Shown: positions 37,001-45,715 of the stretch, in pieces
Numbering within the stretch: position 1 is the stretch's first letter
How the letters are laid out: the number at the start of each line of letters is the position of its first letter
Source: Ignavibacteriota bacterium
GTDB taxonomy: Bacteria > Bacteroidota > Ignavibacteria > Ignavibacteriales > Melioribacteraceae
Assembly (NCBI GenBank): GCA_013112585.1
Contig: JABFGH010000001.1
Span: 226,443-290,442, forward strand
Length of the DNA: 64,000 nucleotides
Direction: 5' to 3'
Notes under the pieces: model-generated
The model's input: the letters and a program-made list of their open reading frames with translations, nothing else
What the model was told of the DNA's origin: nothing
Database searches by the model: none
Translations under genes and position numbers: made by a program

Positions 37001-38251
37001 AGTATTTTTGTCGGCGACCTGAATAATAACGGTGTAAAAGAAGTCGCGTTTCCAACTAATGATTTAATTGAGTTCTACGAGTTCGGCGAACAAAACAAAG
37101 CGCTCACTCCATCCAATGTTGATGGATACAGCATTGATAGCTCAGAGGTGTTTCTAAGCTGGAATTCCAACGATTCATTTTTTAGAATATTTAGAGGAAC
37201 GGAATCAACGAATCTTTCTCTGTACGATTCCACTAATGGAAAAAGTTTTACTGATGCAAATGTAATTGAGGAGGAAACTTACTTCTATTCAATTCAGGCA
37301 GTTAACCCTGTAATGCAAAATCAATATTCAGATTTGAGTTCTCCAAAAAGCATTTATGTTCACAACCCGGCAAAATTGATTTCAATTGATGTGAATGGAA
37401 ATAAAAACTTGTTAATAAGCTTTAGTGATAAAGTATTAAAAACAATTGAGAATATTGCCGCCTTTGAAATTGTTGGAGTTGGAACTCCGCAGTCGGTTTC
37501 ACCTAATTCCGAGATTTCCTATCTGCTAACATTTAAAGAAATTCCGCTTGGTGAAAATACATTAGTGATCAAAAATATTCGAGATTTTTACGGCTCGCCG
37601 ATCGAATCCGACACAATGAAATTTACCGTCAACCAACAGCCGCAGCTGCAGGAGTTTTTTGTCTCGTCACATTCAATACAAAGCTCAAACCAAATTAAGA
37701 TTAATTTTAATTTGGATGTTGATACGGAATCTGCCGTACTATTGTCAAACTATACTTTTGAGCCGGAAAATTCAATCACAAATGCTGCAATTGATGGTGC
37801 AAATCCGCGATCAATAATTTTAACATCAGCTAAGCCGGTTGGATCACTCGGTAAAGAATATCTATTGAGAATTAAAAACATTGTATCATCGGTAGGTTCC
37901 GGCGCAATACCAATCAAGGAAGGTGCGGGAAGTTTCATTGTGCTTTCTTCTTTTGCCGAAAATATTTCAGATGTATATGTTTATCCAAATCCATTTAAAC
38001 TCAACGGAAATAGCAGCTCGTTAACATTTGCTAATCTTACTCAAAATGCAAAAATCACTATTTTTACCTTGAGCGGAATAATGGTAAAAGAGTTGGAAGA
38101 AACAGACGGCAACGGCGGAGTTAATTGGGATTTAAAAGATGAAACAGGTGAAATTGTCAGCAGCGGCATTTATATTTACAGAGTTGTTTCTTTAGATGAA
38201 TTTGAAAATGAAGTTGAAGAAAAAATAGAAAAATTTGCGGTAATTAGATGA
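34037..38251 (+). CDS. secreted subtilisin-like (S8) protease with T9SS sorting domain
   Basis: This protein is 1404 residues as counted from TTG 34037. ATG 34052 gives a cleaner signal peptide (IRSIIAVLLFLSISISAQ) and is probably the true start. The catalytic triad is Asp155 (GVIDTG), His235 (NGHGTYVAG) and Ser389 (GTSASTP). Between Asp and His is an acidic, EF-hand-like stretch (DLNGNGKLDEGD). The middle (about 720-1030) holds FG-GAP-like D-x-N-x-D-G repeats, followed by Ig-like segments. The last 80 residues (VYPNPF to FAVIR) are a type A T9SS C-terminal sorting domain. The product is therefore exported and probably surface-attached or released. Confidence 0.92.
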   Translation: MKKKLMMIRSIIAVLLFLSISISAQDHIFFKYKDEISQNTIKTWQSDGLITELTSITIDKTLKLQNVKPLTSSDDLRLSRIYKMTYENEAEKQNILAKLSSDPSIEYAQESTNYKIDFIPNDSLIAEQWGLEKIEAFGAWDITQGSEEILIGVIDTGLDYFHEDLQKSIFVNAAEDLNGNGKLDEGDIDGIDNDNNGFTDDVIGWDFVDRVGFPFDPSGGDYLDWDNDPMDENGHGTYVAGIIGAESNNIRGISGVVPNAKIMILRAFDPSGYGEEDDVAAAILYAVEMGVDVLNMSFGDNAFSFVLKDVIEYAYQQGVVLVGSAGNTSSDLPHYPSGYNEVICVGASTNNDFLSSFSNTGSTIDLVAPGSAILTTDLDNKYTSINGTSASTPFVTGAAALLKSVVNFSNEEIKQVLKTTSDDIDSKGWDLRTGAGRLNLRRALQITAPSEIGFSFPRQDYATMDNSVRIDATVLSPFFINYNLYYGIGLNPEEWVTLIADGQNQFSNSTIYDLDITSFKDSAYTLRLEVSLSNGSTTEERVNFYIDRTPPNPQLVNFGPAYYGEKSTVFASVFTDELCVVNMFFREKGTTEFNFVSLDGFATNNKFVKQLHYGFIPKSLVNPNTDYEIYFEAENLVGLKTVVKNEGVNFETVTDSYFQAAASNKLNFNLPPGRLFQDPLSITSSNQTNILMNENSNPRFVSIHEFNGSGFTKMDSIENRIVKSAGDFNSNGKFDMLSLFIRNGFIDEQTTSTSASFTNKVADSSGKFWPILADDIDDDGFTEVLALESDSTITIHQVGSDLSLTLEDRLINFSDVGLFGNSFESPNAVIADVDNDNQKEIWIIDSDGDLISYNISSANNYSNKSVIATQFIGTENILTAGDFNGDGIDEVAVMLQSSEDFDIAPFNLLVVFNLLGNELNIIYQRAFIDPSIEFNSAFQKVERSLRFANIDSQAGDELILFAFPYSYIFKFENQKADVIFYKEGINSNSIFVGDLNNNGVKEVAFPTNDLIEFYEFGEQNKALTPSNVDGYSIDSSEVFLSWNSNDSFFRIFRGTESTNLSLYDSTNGKSFTDANVIEEETYFYSIQAVNPVMQNQYSDLSSPKSIYVHNPAKLISIDVNGNKNLLISFSDKVLKTIENIAAFEIVGVGTPQSVSPNSEISYLLTFKEIPLGENTLVIKNIRDFYGSPIESDTMKFTVNQQPQLQEFFVSSHSIQSSNQIKINFNLDVDTESAVLLSNYTFEPENSITNAAIDGANPRSIILTSAKPVGSLGKEYLLRIKNIVSSVGSGAIPIKEGAGSFIVLSSFAENISDVYVYPNPFKLNGNSSSLTFANLTQNAKITIFTLSGIMVKELEETDGNGGVNWDLKDETGEIVSSGIYIYRVVSLDEFENEVEEKIEKFAVIR

Positions 38252-38823
38252 AAATAAAATGGAGTGATATCCGAACTAAATCAAATATGCTCAGCACTTT
38301 CAGAGTGTTTTTGGTTATCCCAATTATCTTTTTAATTCTTAATTTTAACGAGGCATACAGCTACAGAGTTTATGCGGTACTGCTTATGGTGCTTGGCGTT
38401 ATAACAGATTTACTGGACGGTTACCTGGCTCGCAAGTATAATGAAATTACAGAGTTCGGAAAAATTATTGATCCATTTGCAGATAAGGTAAACATAGTTG
38501 CGATAATTATTTTACTCTATTATATGGATGAACTTCCTGCATATTATTTTTGGGTTATTATTTTACGTGATGTGATTATTTTTACCGGAGGAATAATTGT
38601 TTCTAATATTGTCGGAAAAGTTCTGCCTTCGAATTTGCTCGGGAAAATAACTGTGCTTTCAATTGGATTTTTTATAATTGCTACCGTGCTTGATCTAAGA
38701 TCTATAACCTGGTTGTACGAATCATTAAAATATTTAAGTTTAGTATTAAGTGTCGGCTCAGTAATAGGCTATGCAATTAGAGGCGTTGAATTAGTAAAAT
38801 GGAAAAAGAATGAAACTGTTTAA
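38248..38823 (+). CDS. pgsA: CDP-diacylglycerol-glycerol-3-phosphate 3-phosphatidyltransferase
   Basis: This 191-residue integral membrane protein carries the CDP-alcohol phosphatidyltransferase motif: DLLDGYLARK, then FGKIIDPFADK (D-G-x2-A-R-x8-G-x3-D-x3-D). It makes phosphatidylglycerol phosphate. NMLSTFRVFLVIP at the N terminus fits the PgsA group, not phosphatidylserine synthase. It overlaps the protease end by four bases and ftsY by fourteen. Confidence 0.9.
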   Translation: MKIKWSDIRTKSNMLSTFRVFLVIPIIFLILNFNEAYSYRVYAVLLMVLGVITDLLDGYLARKYNEITEFGKIIDPFADKVNIVAIIILLYYMDELPAYYFWVIILRDVIIFTGGIIVSNIVGKVLPSNLLGKITVLSIGFFIIATVLDLRSITWLYESLKYLSLVLSVGSVIGYAIRGVELVKWKKNETV

Positions 38824-39769
38824 AAATATAAATATAGATAAACTAAAATCAGGATTAAGCAAGACAAGGGAAAAAGTTGTAAATAAAATTTCTGAAACTA
38901 TTTCCGGCAAGGCAAAACTTGATGAAGCAACATTAGAGGAATTAGAAGAAATATTAATCAGCAGCGATATAGGTTTTGACACAACTGAACGAATTATTGA
39001 GAGAACGAGAATCTCACTTAAATCAGAAGGGGATAGGAGCACATTGAATGTTTTTACAATTATTCAAAATGAATTAGTAAAATCATTAAATGACCATATT
39101 GAGTTAAAAGATGAATTTGAAGAAATAGAAAAATATAAACCGTATGTAATTTTGATTGTTGGCGTAAACGGTGCGGGCAAAACTACTACTGTAGGAAAGT
39201 TAGCACACAATTACAGGAAAGCCGGGTTAAAAGTTCTTATCGGTTCTGCCGATACATTTAGAGCTGCAGCAAATGAGCAGTTGGAAATTTGGGCTAAGCG
39301 TGCCGGTGTCGAAATAATCCAAAGTGTTTCCGGCTCTGATCCATCATCTGTTGCATTTGATACAATTCAAACAGCAAAGAATGAAAATGCCGATGTCGTA
39401 ATAATTGATACAGCAGGAAGACTCCATACAAAAAATAATTTAATGGAAGAACTTAAAAAAATTAAACGAGTGATGAGCAAGGTTGTTGACTATGCTCCCA
39501 ACGAAACATTTTTAGTGCTCGATGGTAATACCGGTCAAAATATGGTCTTCCAGGCGAATGAATTTTCTAAATTTACTGAGCTGACCGGATTAATAGTAAC
39601 TAAATTAGATGGAACAGCTAAGGGAGGAGCAATATTTCAAGTCTGCTCTGAACAAAAGATTCCAATAAAATATATAGGAGTAGGCGAGGGAATTGAAGAT
39701 TTGCAAACTTTTGAACCGAAAGAATTCGTAAAAGCATTATTTGCGCATAACGGTACTTTAGATGAATAG
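38810..39769 (+). CDS. ftsY: signal recognition particle receptor FtsY
   Basis: This 319-residue SRP GTPase has the N domain (1-90) and G domain. P-loop GVNGAGKTTTVGK, DTFRAAA, DTAGRLHTK and TKLDGTAKGG match the SRP-family G motifs. It lacks the long acidic A domain of E. coli FtsY. It docks SRP-ribosome complexes at the membrane. It overlaps pgsA and is followed by a hairpin at 39821. Confidence 0.95.
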   Translation: MKLFKNINIDKLKSGLSKTREKVVNKISETISGKAKLDEATLEELEEILISSDIGFDTTERIIERTRISLKSEGDRSTLNVFTIIQNELVKSLNDHIELKDEFEEIEKYKPYVILIVGVNGAGKTTTVGKLAHNYRKAGLKVLIGSADTFRAAANEQLEIWAKRAGVEIIQSVSGSDPSSVAFDTIQTAKNENADVVIIDTAGRLHTKNNLMEELKKIKRVMSKVVDYAPNETFLVLDGNTGQNMVFQANEFSKFTELTGLIVTKLDGTAKGGAIFQVCSEQKIPIKYIGVGEGIEDLQTFEPKEFVKALFAHNGTLDE

Positions 39770-39820
39770 CCTTAACACATTATTTATCATTAAGTTAAAT
39801 AGTAGCATATAAGTATTGAT

Positions 39821-39838
39821 AACCGTTTTAACGGTTTT
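39821..39838 (+). terminator. probable terminator after ftsY
   Basis: AACCG/CGGTT with a short loop at 39821-39836 runs into TTTT and an AT-rich tract. It is a small stem, but its position 52 bases after the ftsY stop fits a terminator. Confidence 0.5.
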
Positions 39839-39923
39839 AATTAATTAATTTTCAAGTATAAAAGCTAATTCCGAATCGCATCACTAATAAAGTAGCTTTT
39901 CCTGTAACTTAGAAAAATTCAAT

Positions 39924-40838
39924 TTGAAAAAATATACATTTATTATAAATCCAACCGCGGGGAATATTGATCCTATTACACTAATTCCTCTGATAGAAGA
40001 GATAGCAGCCAATTATAAGCATGATGTAAGAATTGAACTAACTCAATATCATAGGCATGCAATTGAAATTGCTAATAGAATTAAAAATGATGAGATAGTA
40101 ATTTCATGCGGCGGCGATGGTACTCTTAATGAAGTTGTTAATGGTTTAGATCTGGATAAAAATATTACAATCGGCTTGCTCCCATCAGGATCGGGTAATG
40201 ATTTTAAGAACAATATAATAGTATCTCAATCGGCTGAGGAAAATATAAATTATTATTTTAACGAAAATTTCCGAACTCAAAAAATAGATGTTGGAACCTT
40301 TTCTTACAGAATTGAGGGGGATCTGAACAGGTATAACAGTTTAAAATTTATGAATAGTTTAGGCATTGGGTTCGATGCCTACGTAGCTCATTTACATCAA
40401 AATAGCAGAATATTTACCGGGTTGATATCATATATATTTTCAGTTTTACGTGCCTTGGTTAAATATGAGTCGATTAATATTAATTTTAGATTTGAGGAAC
40501 AGTCAATCTCAGGAAACAAGCTGCTTATCGCCATCGGCAATGGAAAAACTACCGGGGGCGGGTTTCATTTAACTAAAAATGCACTTGTTGATGACGGATT
40601 GCTTGATGTTTGTATAATTGATTTTGTTTCGAGGAGAAGGCTCTTAACTAAATTACCGCTTGCAGTTAAAAATCGGATTGATGAAGTACCCGAAGTTTTA
40701 ACCACACGAATTAAATCGGGAAAACTATCTTTAATGCAGCCGTATTTTGTTCATGCCGATGGTGAATTAGTTTCTGAAAAAATAACAGATTTAGAAATTT
40801 CTGTATTAAAAAATAAATTAAATTTTATTACATTTTAG
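39924..40838 (+). CDS. diacylglycerol/lipid kinase family protein
   Basis: This 304-residue protein has a DAGK-type catalytic domain: FIINPTAGN at the start, CGGDGTLNEVVNGL and LPSGSGNDFKNN for ATP binding, and a C-terminal beta-sandwich ending in FVHADGELV. It resembles YegS/DgkB lipid kinases. Start is TTG at 39924, the only one that keeps the INPTAG strand. It probably recycles diacylglycerol or phosphorylates a related lipid. Confidence 0.88.
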   Translation: MKKYTFIINPTAGNIDPITLIPLIEEIAANYKHDVRIELTQYHRHAIEIANRIKNDEIVISCGGDGTLNEVVNGLDLDKNITIGLLPSGSGNDFKNNIIVSQSAEENINYYFNENFRTQKIDVGTFSYRIEGDLNRYNSLKFMNSLGIGFDAYVAHLHQNSRIFTGLISYIFSVLRALVKYESININFRFEEQSISGNKLLIAIGNGKTTGGGFHLTKNALVDDGLLDVCIIDFVSRRRLLTKLPLAVKNRIDEVPEVLTTRIKSGKLSLMQPYFVHADGELVSEKITDLEISVLKNKLNFITF

Positions 40839-40840
40839 TT

Positions 40841-41047
40841 ATGCTATTTAAACGCCCTCGACATAGAGTATTTGATTATGAACCCCGTTATTATAAACCT
40901 GATGAGGATGACCGGGAAAAAAGGAAGAAGCGATTAAAGTTTCGTTATCAAAGAAAGACTAATAAAAGAAAAAGTTCAATTGTGTACATGATAATTATTG
41001 CAGCCATACTGTTGTTTGTATATCTAAAACTTTCGGGCTGGGTATAA
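40841..41047 (+). CDS. small basic single-TM protein
   Basis: This 68-residue protein has a very basic N-terminal half (KKRLKFRYQRKTNKRK) and one C-terminal TM helix (about 47-64, VYMIIIAAILLFVYLKL). It starts two bases after the lipid kinase stop, so it is probably co-translated. I do not recognise a family. A tail-anchored topology with the basic domain in the cytosol is likely. Confidence 0.65.
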   Translation: MLFKRPRHRVFDYEPRYYKPDEDDREKRKKRLKFRYQRKTNKRKSSIVYMIIIAAILLFVYLKLSGWV

Positions 41048-41111
41048 TATTGGGTAATAGGTAAGTTTACATAATATACATTATAGGACAAATTGATTAT
41101 TCTTTCATTTC

Positions 41112-43208
41112 TTACCAGTTATCAACTTTCTTTATATTTTCATCTGATCCGAATAACACTAATGTATCATCTCTCTGTATTTTATAATTTGGATCAGGCG
41201 TAATAATGTTTGCCCCGCTCGTATCGTCTGAAAACGGTGATGATGATTGTTTTATCATTAAAACTTCCAAACCATATTTATTTCTTATTCTTAATTCAAC
41301 AAGTGATTTTCCAACGAAACTCGGAACTGCTTTCTTTTCAGTTATTGAATAGCCGTCCGCAACCCTGGATACTTTCGATTTTTCAATTGCCATCAGCTCG
41401 CTTGCAATATTATCTGCAATGTTATGTTTAAAGCTCTCTTTATTGTAAACTGAAATAACGTCCTGACGCGTAATTGCTCCGAGGATATTATCGTGATCTT
41501 TGGATGATACTACCAGAAATTCATCGAGATTTTTTTTACCGAATAATCTTAAAACATAGTCCAAATCATTACTGCTGAAAACTTTTATGACCTCATTATT
41601 TGCTATGTCTCTGGCAAGTATAACATCCTTCAAATTTTCATATTCTGAGATAATTGGTCTTAATTCGTTTTCTGTAATAACTCCGGTTATTTTACCTTCA
41701 TTATTAACAGTGTAAAATGTACTCTGCGGATTCTCTAACAGTTTACTTACTAATTCAGGTAAAGTTGCTCCTTCTTTTACAGTCATTATCTTTTCAAGCT
41801 GAACCTCATCAACATTTATAGTACGAAGTAGATTTGTTTCCCGCCCGGAACTTATGCGGTATCCTTCATTTTCTAGATGTTTAACATGAACTGATCCTTT
41901 TAGAACGAGTTGAACGATTGTAGTACTGATAACCACAACAAGCATTAATGGAAGTATAAATGAATATTCCTTTGTCATTTCAAAAATAATTAGAATTGCA
42001 GAAATAGGAATAGAATTGATACCGCCGAGCATTGCACCCATTCCAACCAAAACAAATGTTGTTATATCTAAATCTGTACCCCAAATAGAATTTATGCCGA
42101 AAGCGAATAAAAATCCTACACATGCTCCCATAAATAAAGATGGTGCAAACAAACCGCCGAATCCGCCGGAATGAAGAATTAAAGGAACAAGGATAAATTT
42201 CATTGCAAGCAGCACTAAAACTACTTTCCAAGTTAAGCTGCCGGATAGTATTAGGTTGATTGCCGTGTAGCCAATACCAAAAATTTCTTTGTAAAAATAT
42301 CCGCAAGCGCCAACTATTAGTCCAACTGCAACCATTACAGCCCATTGAGGAAATTTTTTGAGAATAACTTTTGAAAAATATTTTTCGGAACTGGTTGAAT
42401 AGCTGATAAATAAGAGAGAAATAATTCCGGTTATTATTCCAAAAATAGCGTAGAAGTAGAATGCATTATAATCTACTATTTCGGGAATACTAAAAGTAAA
42501 AACTGATGCATCACCGAGAAAAATTCTTGAAATTGCACTTGCAGTAACCGAGGCTAATATTAACGCTGAAAAAGTTGCAGATTGAAAATCATTTAGGAGA
42601 ACAACTTCGAGAGCGAAAAATATTCCGCCAAGCGGAGTATTAAAAATTGCCGCTATTGCCGCTCCTGATCCGGCTGCCGTAAACATTCTCCTGCGTGCAT
42701 CCGATAGCCCAAACAAATTGCCCATTTTGCTTGCAACTCCTCCGCCTAATTGTGCCGCTGGTCCCTCCGGACCAACAGTACCGCCGGAGCCAATGCAGAT
42801 CACCGGAGCGAAGAAGTGAAATAATGTTGTTCTGAATGGAATATACCCGCCGCGTAAAGTTACCGATTTTATAACCTCTGCCACTCCCCTTCTTTTTGAT
42901 ATTATTGGTGAAGCGTAAATCATAATACTTTGAATAAGCATGCCTAATGCCGGTAAAACGATTACTGCCGCAGTACCTAAGAAAAAGAGACCTTCGGTAG
43001 TTTGTTCAAAAAATAACTTGTTGAAAAAATCTATTGAATGATGAAAAAATACTGCGGCTAAACCGGCTAAAGCTCCCGTTAGAATTGCAAAAAAACTGAA
43101 AAGAGTGTAATCCGGTACCGCTATATTTGATAGATAATTCTGAAATTTTATTCTAATATTTCTTAGCTTAATTAAAAACGGAAAGTATTTTTGAACTAAA
43201 TTATTCAT
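41112..43208 (-). CDS. ClC-type chloride channel/antiporter with CBS and TrkA-C domains
   Basis: This 698-residue protein has a ClC membrane domain (about 30-440) with the selectivity motifs GSGGTVGPEGP, including the gating Glu, and GGFGGLFAPSLFMG. Two CBS domains (about 470-595) and a TrkA-C/RCK-C-like domain (about 620-698) follow. The cytosolic part suggests nucleotide or c-di-AMP gating, since RCK-C domains bind c-di-AMP in several transporters. The CdaA cyclase at 24644 makes that plausible but unproven. Confidence 0.88.
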   Translation of the reverse strand: MNNLVQKYFPFLIKLRNIRIKFQNYLSNIAVPDYTLFSFFAILTGALAGLAAVFFHHSIDFFNKLFFEQTTEGLFFLGTAAVIVLPALGMLIQSIMIYASPIISKRRGVAEVIKSVTLRGGYIPFRTTLFHFFAPVICIGSGGTVGPEGPAAQLGGGVASKMGNLFGLSDARRRMFTAAGSGAAIAAIFNTPLGGIFFALEVVLLNDFQSATFSALILASVTASAISRIFLGDASVFTFSIPEIVDYNAFYFYAIFGIITGIISLLFISYSTSSEKYFSKVILKKFPQWAVMVAVGLIVGACGYFYKEIFGIGYTAINLILSGSLTWKVVLVLLAMKFILVPLILHSGGFGGLFAPSLFMGACVGFLFAFGINSIWGTDLDITTFVLVGMGAMLGGINSIPISAILIIFEMTKEYSFILPLMLVVVISTTIVQLVLKGSVHVKHLENEGYRISSGRETNLLRTINVDEVQLEKIMTVKEGATLPELVSKLLENPQSTFYTVNNEGKITGVITENELRPIISEYENLKDVILARDIANNEVIKVFSSNDLDYVLRLFGKKNLDEFLVVSSKDHDNILGAITRQDVISVYNKESFKHNIADNIASELMAIEKSKVSRVADGYSITEKKAVPSFVGKSLVELRIRNKYGLEVLMIKQSSSPFSDDTSGANIITPDPNYKIQRDDTLVLFGSDENIKKVDNW

Positions 43209-43420
43209 TATAGAATCTTTTATATGGTATATAATAGTTTAGAAAAACATCATTCAATATTTCTACAATCTTACAGTAGCGGAGTAATAACAAAAAAATT
43301 TCTATTGCCAAAAATACTTTCGAAATTGGCTAAAGTCCAATTTTAAGTTCTAAGTTCTAATTATAATATATATTTTATTTCAACCACTCGAGGCTGCGGT
43401 TATTATCTATTTCATTTATG

Positions 43421-43455
43421 CCATAGGATTTTCCTATGGTTATTTATATTTGACT
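43421..43455 (+). repeat. conserved hairpin module of the dispersed repeat
   Basis: CCATAGGA-TTT-TCCTATGG (43421-43439) followed by TTATTTATATTTGACT. It matches the reverse complement of 63806-63840 with 2 differences in 35, one in the loop and one in the spacer, so the 8-bp stem is intact in both. Confidence 0.88.
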
Positions 43456-43533
43456 AAATCTTAACATTAAAAAATTACCGCAATGAGTAAAAGTTAAATT
43501 ACACCAGATAAAATCCCGGGTAAAGCTGACAAT

Positions 43534-43558
43534 GAAATACGAAGTAGTTCAAGTATAA
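43534..43558 (+). repeat. second module of the dispersed repeat
   Basis: A 25-base stretch beginning GAAATACGAAGTAG and ending CAAGTATAA matches the reverse complement of 63693-63717 with 2 differences. One of these breaks a base pair of the GAACTAC/GTAGTTC stem. Its order and distance from the module at 43421 mirror the other locus. Confidence 0.82.
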
Positions 43559-43600
43559 ATTTAATTTTACTGATATTTATTTTGAACTTTGCCTGTACTT

Positions 43601-44449
43601 CTAATATTGAAAAAATCCTTCACCCGATTTTCTGCCTAACTTTCCGGCAGCAACCATTTTTTTCAATAATGGACAAGGTCGATATTTTGAATCGTTGAAG
43701 CCTTCATAAAGTACATCCATTATTGCAAGGCATACATCAAGACCAATAAAATCAGCCAGTGTAAGCGGTCCCATGGGATGGTTCATTCCAAGTTTCATTA
43801 CCGTGTCAATATCAACTGCTGAAGCAACACCTTCATAAAGTGAAAACACTGCTTCGTTTATCATCGGCATCAAAATTCTATTTGCAATAAACCCGGGATA
43901 ATCATGCACTTCCACCGGTGTTTTACCGAGTGTTTCAGCCAACTCTTTTATAGAATTATATGTCTCATCACTTGTGGAATAACCGCGAATTATTTCAACT
44001 AGTTTCATTACCGGAACCGGATTCATAAAATGCATACCGATAAATCTATCGGCTCTGCAAACTGCTGATAATTCCGTTATTGAAATTGAAGATGTATTAG
44101 ATGCAAAAATTGCTTCCGGCTTTAGTTGAGATTCCAGCTTTTTGAATATACTGAGTTTCAGATCACGATCTTCAATAATTGCTTCTACAACCAAATCGGT
44201 TTCTGCTGGAATATTTTCAATCCCAACCACCTTTTTGATATTTGATAGTGTTTTCTCTTTGTCAGTTTCAGTGATAATTTCTTTTTTAATTTGTCTATCT
44301 AAATTTTTTGTAATAGTTAAAATTGCTTTGTCAAGATAATCCTGCTGTATATCTACCAGCGAAACATTAAAATTATTTTGAGCAAAAACATGAGCGATTC
44401 CGTTACCCATAGTTCCGGCTCCAATTACAGCAATATTTTTAATACTCAT
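43601..44449 (-). CDS. hbd: 3-hydroxybutyryl-CoA dehydrogenase
   Basis: This 282-residue NAD(P)-dependent enzyme has the Rossmann motif IGAGTMGNGIAHVFAQ, ASNTSSISITEL, the catalytic FIGMHFMNPVPVM (His) and NRILMPMINEA. It interconverts acetoacetyl-CoA and 3-hydroxybutyryl-CoA. GAGAGG precedes the ATG. It lies ten bases downstream of the thiolase gene, giving a two-gene C4-CoA module. Confidence 0.93.
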   Translation of the reverse strand: MSIKNIAVIGAGTMGNGIAHVFAQNNFNVSLVDIQQDYLDKAILTITKNLDRQIKKEIITETDKEKTLSNIKKVVGIENIPAETDLVVEAIIEDRDLKLSIFKKLESQLKPEAIFASNTSSISITELSAVCRADRFIGMHFMNPVPVMKLVEIIRGYSTSDETYNSIKELAETLGKTPVEVHDYPGFIANRILMPMINEAVFSLYEGVASAVDIDTVMKLGMNHPMGPLTLADFIGLDVCLAIMDVLYEGFNDSKYRPCPLLKKMVAAGKLGRKSGEGFFQY

Positions 44450-44459
44450 TAATTCCTCT

Positions 44460-45638
44460 CTATAAAATATTTTTTACAATTAGTGCAGAAGCTTCTCCGC
44501 CGCCGATACAAAGTGATGCAAGTCCTAATTCAGATTTCCTTCTTTTCATCTCATGAATAAGTGTTACTAAAATTCTGGCACCGCTTGCCCCTATTGGATG
44601 GCCCAAAGCAATAGCTCCGCCATTTACATTAATTTTTTCTGTATCTAAATTAAGCAGTTTGTTCACTGCCAATGATACAACCGCAAATGCTTCATTTATT
44701 TCAAATAGATCTATCTTATCGGCTGTCAAATTAGCTTTCTTTAAAACTTTTGCAATTGCATCAGCCGGAGCTGTTGTAAATTCAATTGATGCCTTTGCCG
44801 CAGAACTTTGTGCAACAATTTCCACTAAAGGTGTTAGTCCAAGTTCCTTTGCTTTTTCTTCCGACATTATTAGTAATGCAGCAGCGCCATCATTTATTTT
44901 AGAGGCATTGGCTGCTGTAACAATTCCATCTTTTTCAAATGCAGGGCGTAAATTAGGAATTTTATCAAACTTTACTTTACCCGGCTCCTCATCTGCATCA
45001 ACAACTATTTCGCCCTTTCTCTGCGGAACTGATACCTTAATAATTTCATCATTAAAAACTCCATTCTCCTGGGCTTTTAATGTTCGCTTATAAGATTCAA
45101 CTGCAAATTCATCAACCATTTCGCGGGTAAAATTAAAATCTCTTGCACATGATTCAGCGCAGCTGCCCATGTGAAAATCATTATAAACATCCCATAGCCC
45201 ATCTGTAATCATCGAATCAACAACCTCACTATTACCCATTCTGAATCCGGTACGTGCTTTAGGCAGCAGATATGGAGCTTTAGACATGTTTTCCATACCT
45301 CCGGCAATTACAATATCTGCATCTCCTAACTGAATAGCCTGGTGGGCAAGCATAACGGATTTTAATCCGCTGCCGCACATTTTGTTAATTGTTAAGCATT
45401 CTGTTTTAACGGGCAGCCCGGCAAAAATTGCAGCTTGTCTTGCAGGTGCTTGTCCTAACCCTGCCGCCAGTACATTGCCCATAATTACTTCATCAACTAA
45501 TTCTGCATCAAGATTTGTAGTATCGATTATATTTTTTATTGCGATGCTTCCAAGATTAGGTGCGGGTATAGAAGAAAGCGTACCCATAAATGAACCTATT
45601 GGAGTTCGTTTAGCGGCGGCTATTACAACTTTTTTCAT
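44460..45638 (-). CDS. acetyl-CoA acetyltransferase (thiolase)
   Basis: This 392-residue thiolase II has the active-site Cys in NKMCGSGLKSV, the His in GGAIALGHPIGASGAR and the second Cys in CIGGGEA. It condenses two acetyl-CoA to acetoacetyl-CoA or runs in reverse. With hbd it can serve butyrate or PHB-type metabolism or fatty-acid oxidation; the direction is not determined. GAGG lies seven bases before the ATG. Confidence 0.94.
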   Translation of the reverse strand: MKKVVIAAAKRTPIGSFMGTLSSIPAPNLGSIAIKNIIDTTNLDAELVDEVIMGNVLAAGLGQAPARQAAIFAGLPVKTECLTINKMCGSGLKSVMLAHQAIQLGDADIVIAGGMENMSKAPYLLPKARTGFRMGNSEVVDSMITDGLWDVYNDFHMGSCAESCARDFNFTREMVDEFAVESYKRTLKAQENGVFNDEIIKVSVPQRKGEIVVDADEEPGKVKFDKIPNLRPAFEKDGIVTAANASKINDGAAALLIMSEEKAKELGLTPLVEIVAQSSAAKASIEFTTAPADAIAKVLKKANLTADKIDLFEINEAFAVVSLAVNKLLNLDTEKINVNGGAIALGHPIGASGARILVTLIHEMKRRKSELGLASLCIGGGEASALIVKNIL

Positions 45639-45715
45639 AATTACCTCATTAATATTTTTTATGGGAGTTAAATGGTAAAATAATTACCGATAAGTAATTC
45701 CGTTTAATTCTGCTA

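Larger units (their letters stand above)
43209..43600. other. gene-free interval with a decayed repeat copy
   Basis: These 392 bases lie between the ClC gene start and the hbd stop. No coding signal is seen. About 43378-43596 aligns, co-linearly and inverted, with the hairpin array at 63655-63887. The remaining 43209-43377 is AT-rich and probably holds the ClC promoter. Confidence 0.7.

Noticed and set aside
39860..39900. Second terminator before the lipid kinase (AAAAGCTA/TAGCTTTT)
   Set aside because: The loop is 25 bases and no T-run follows beyond the stem; the stronger candidate is at 39821.
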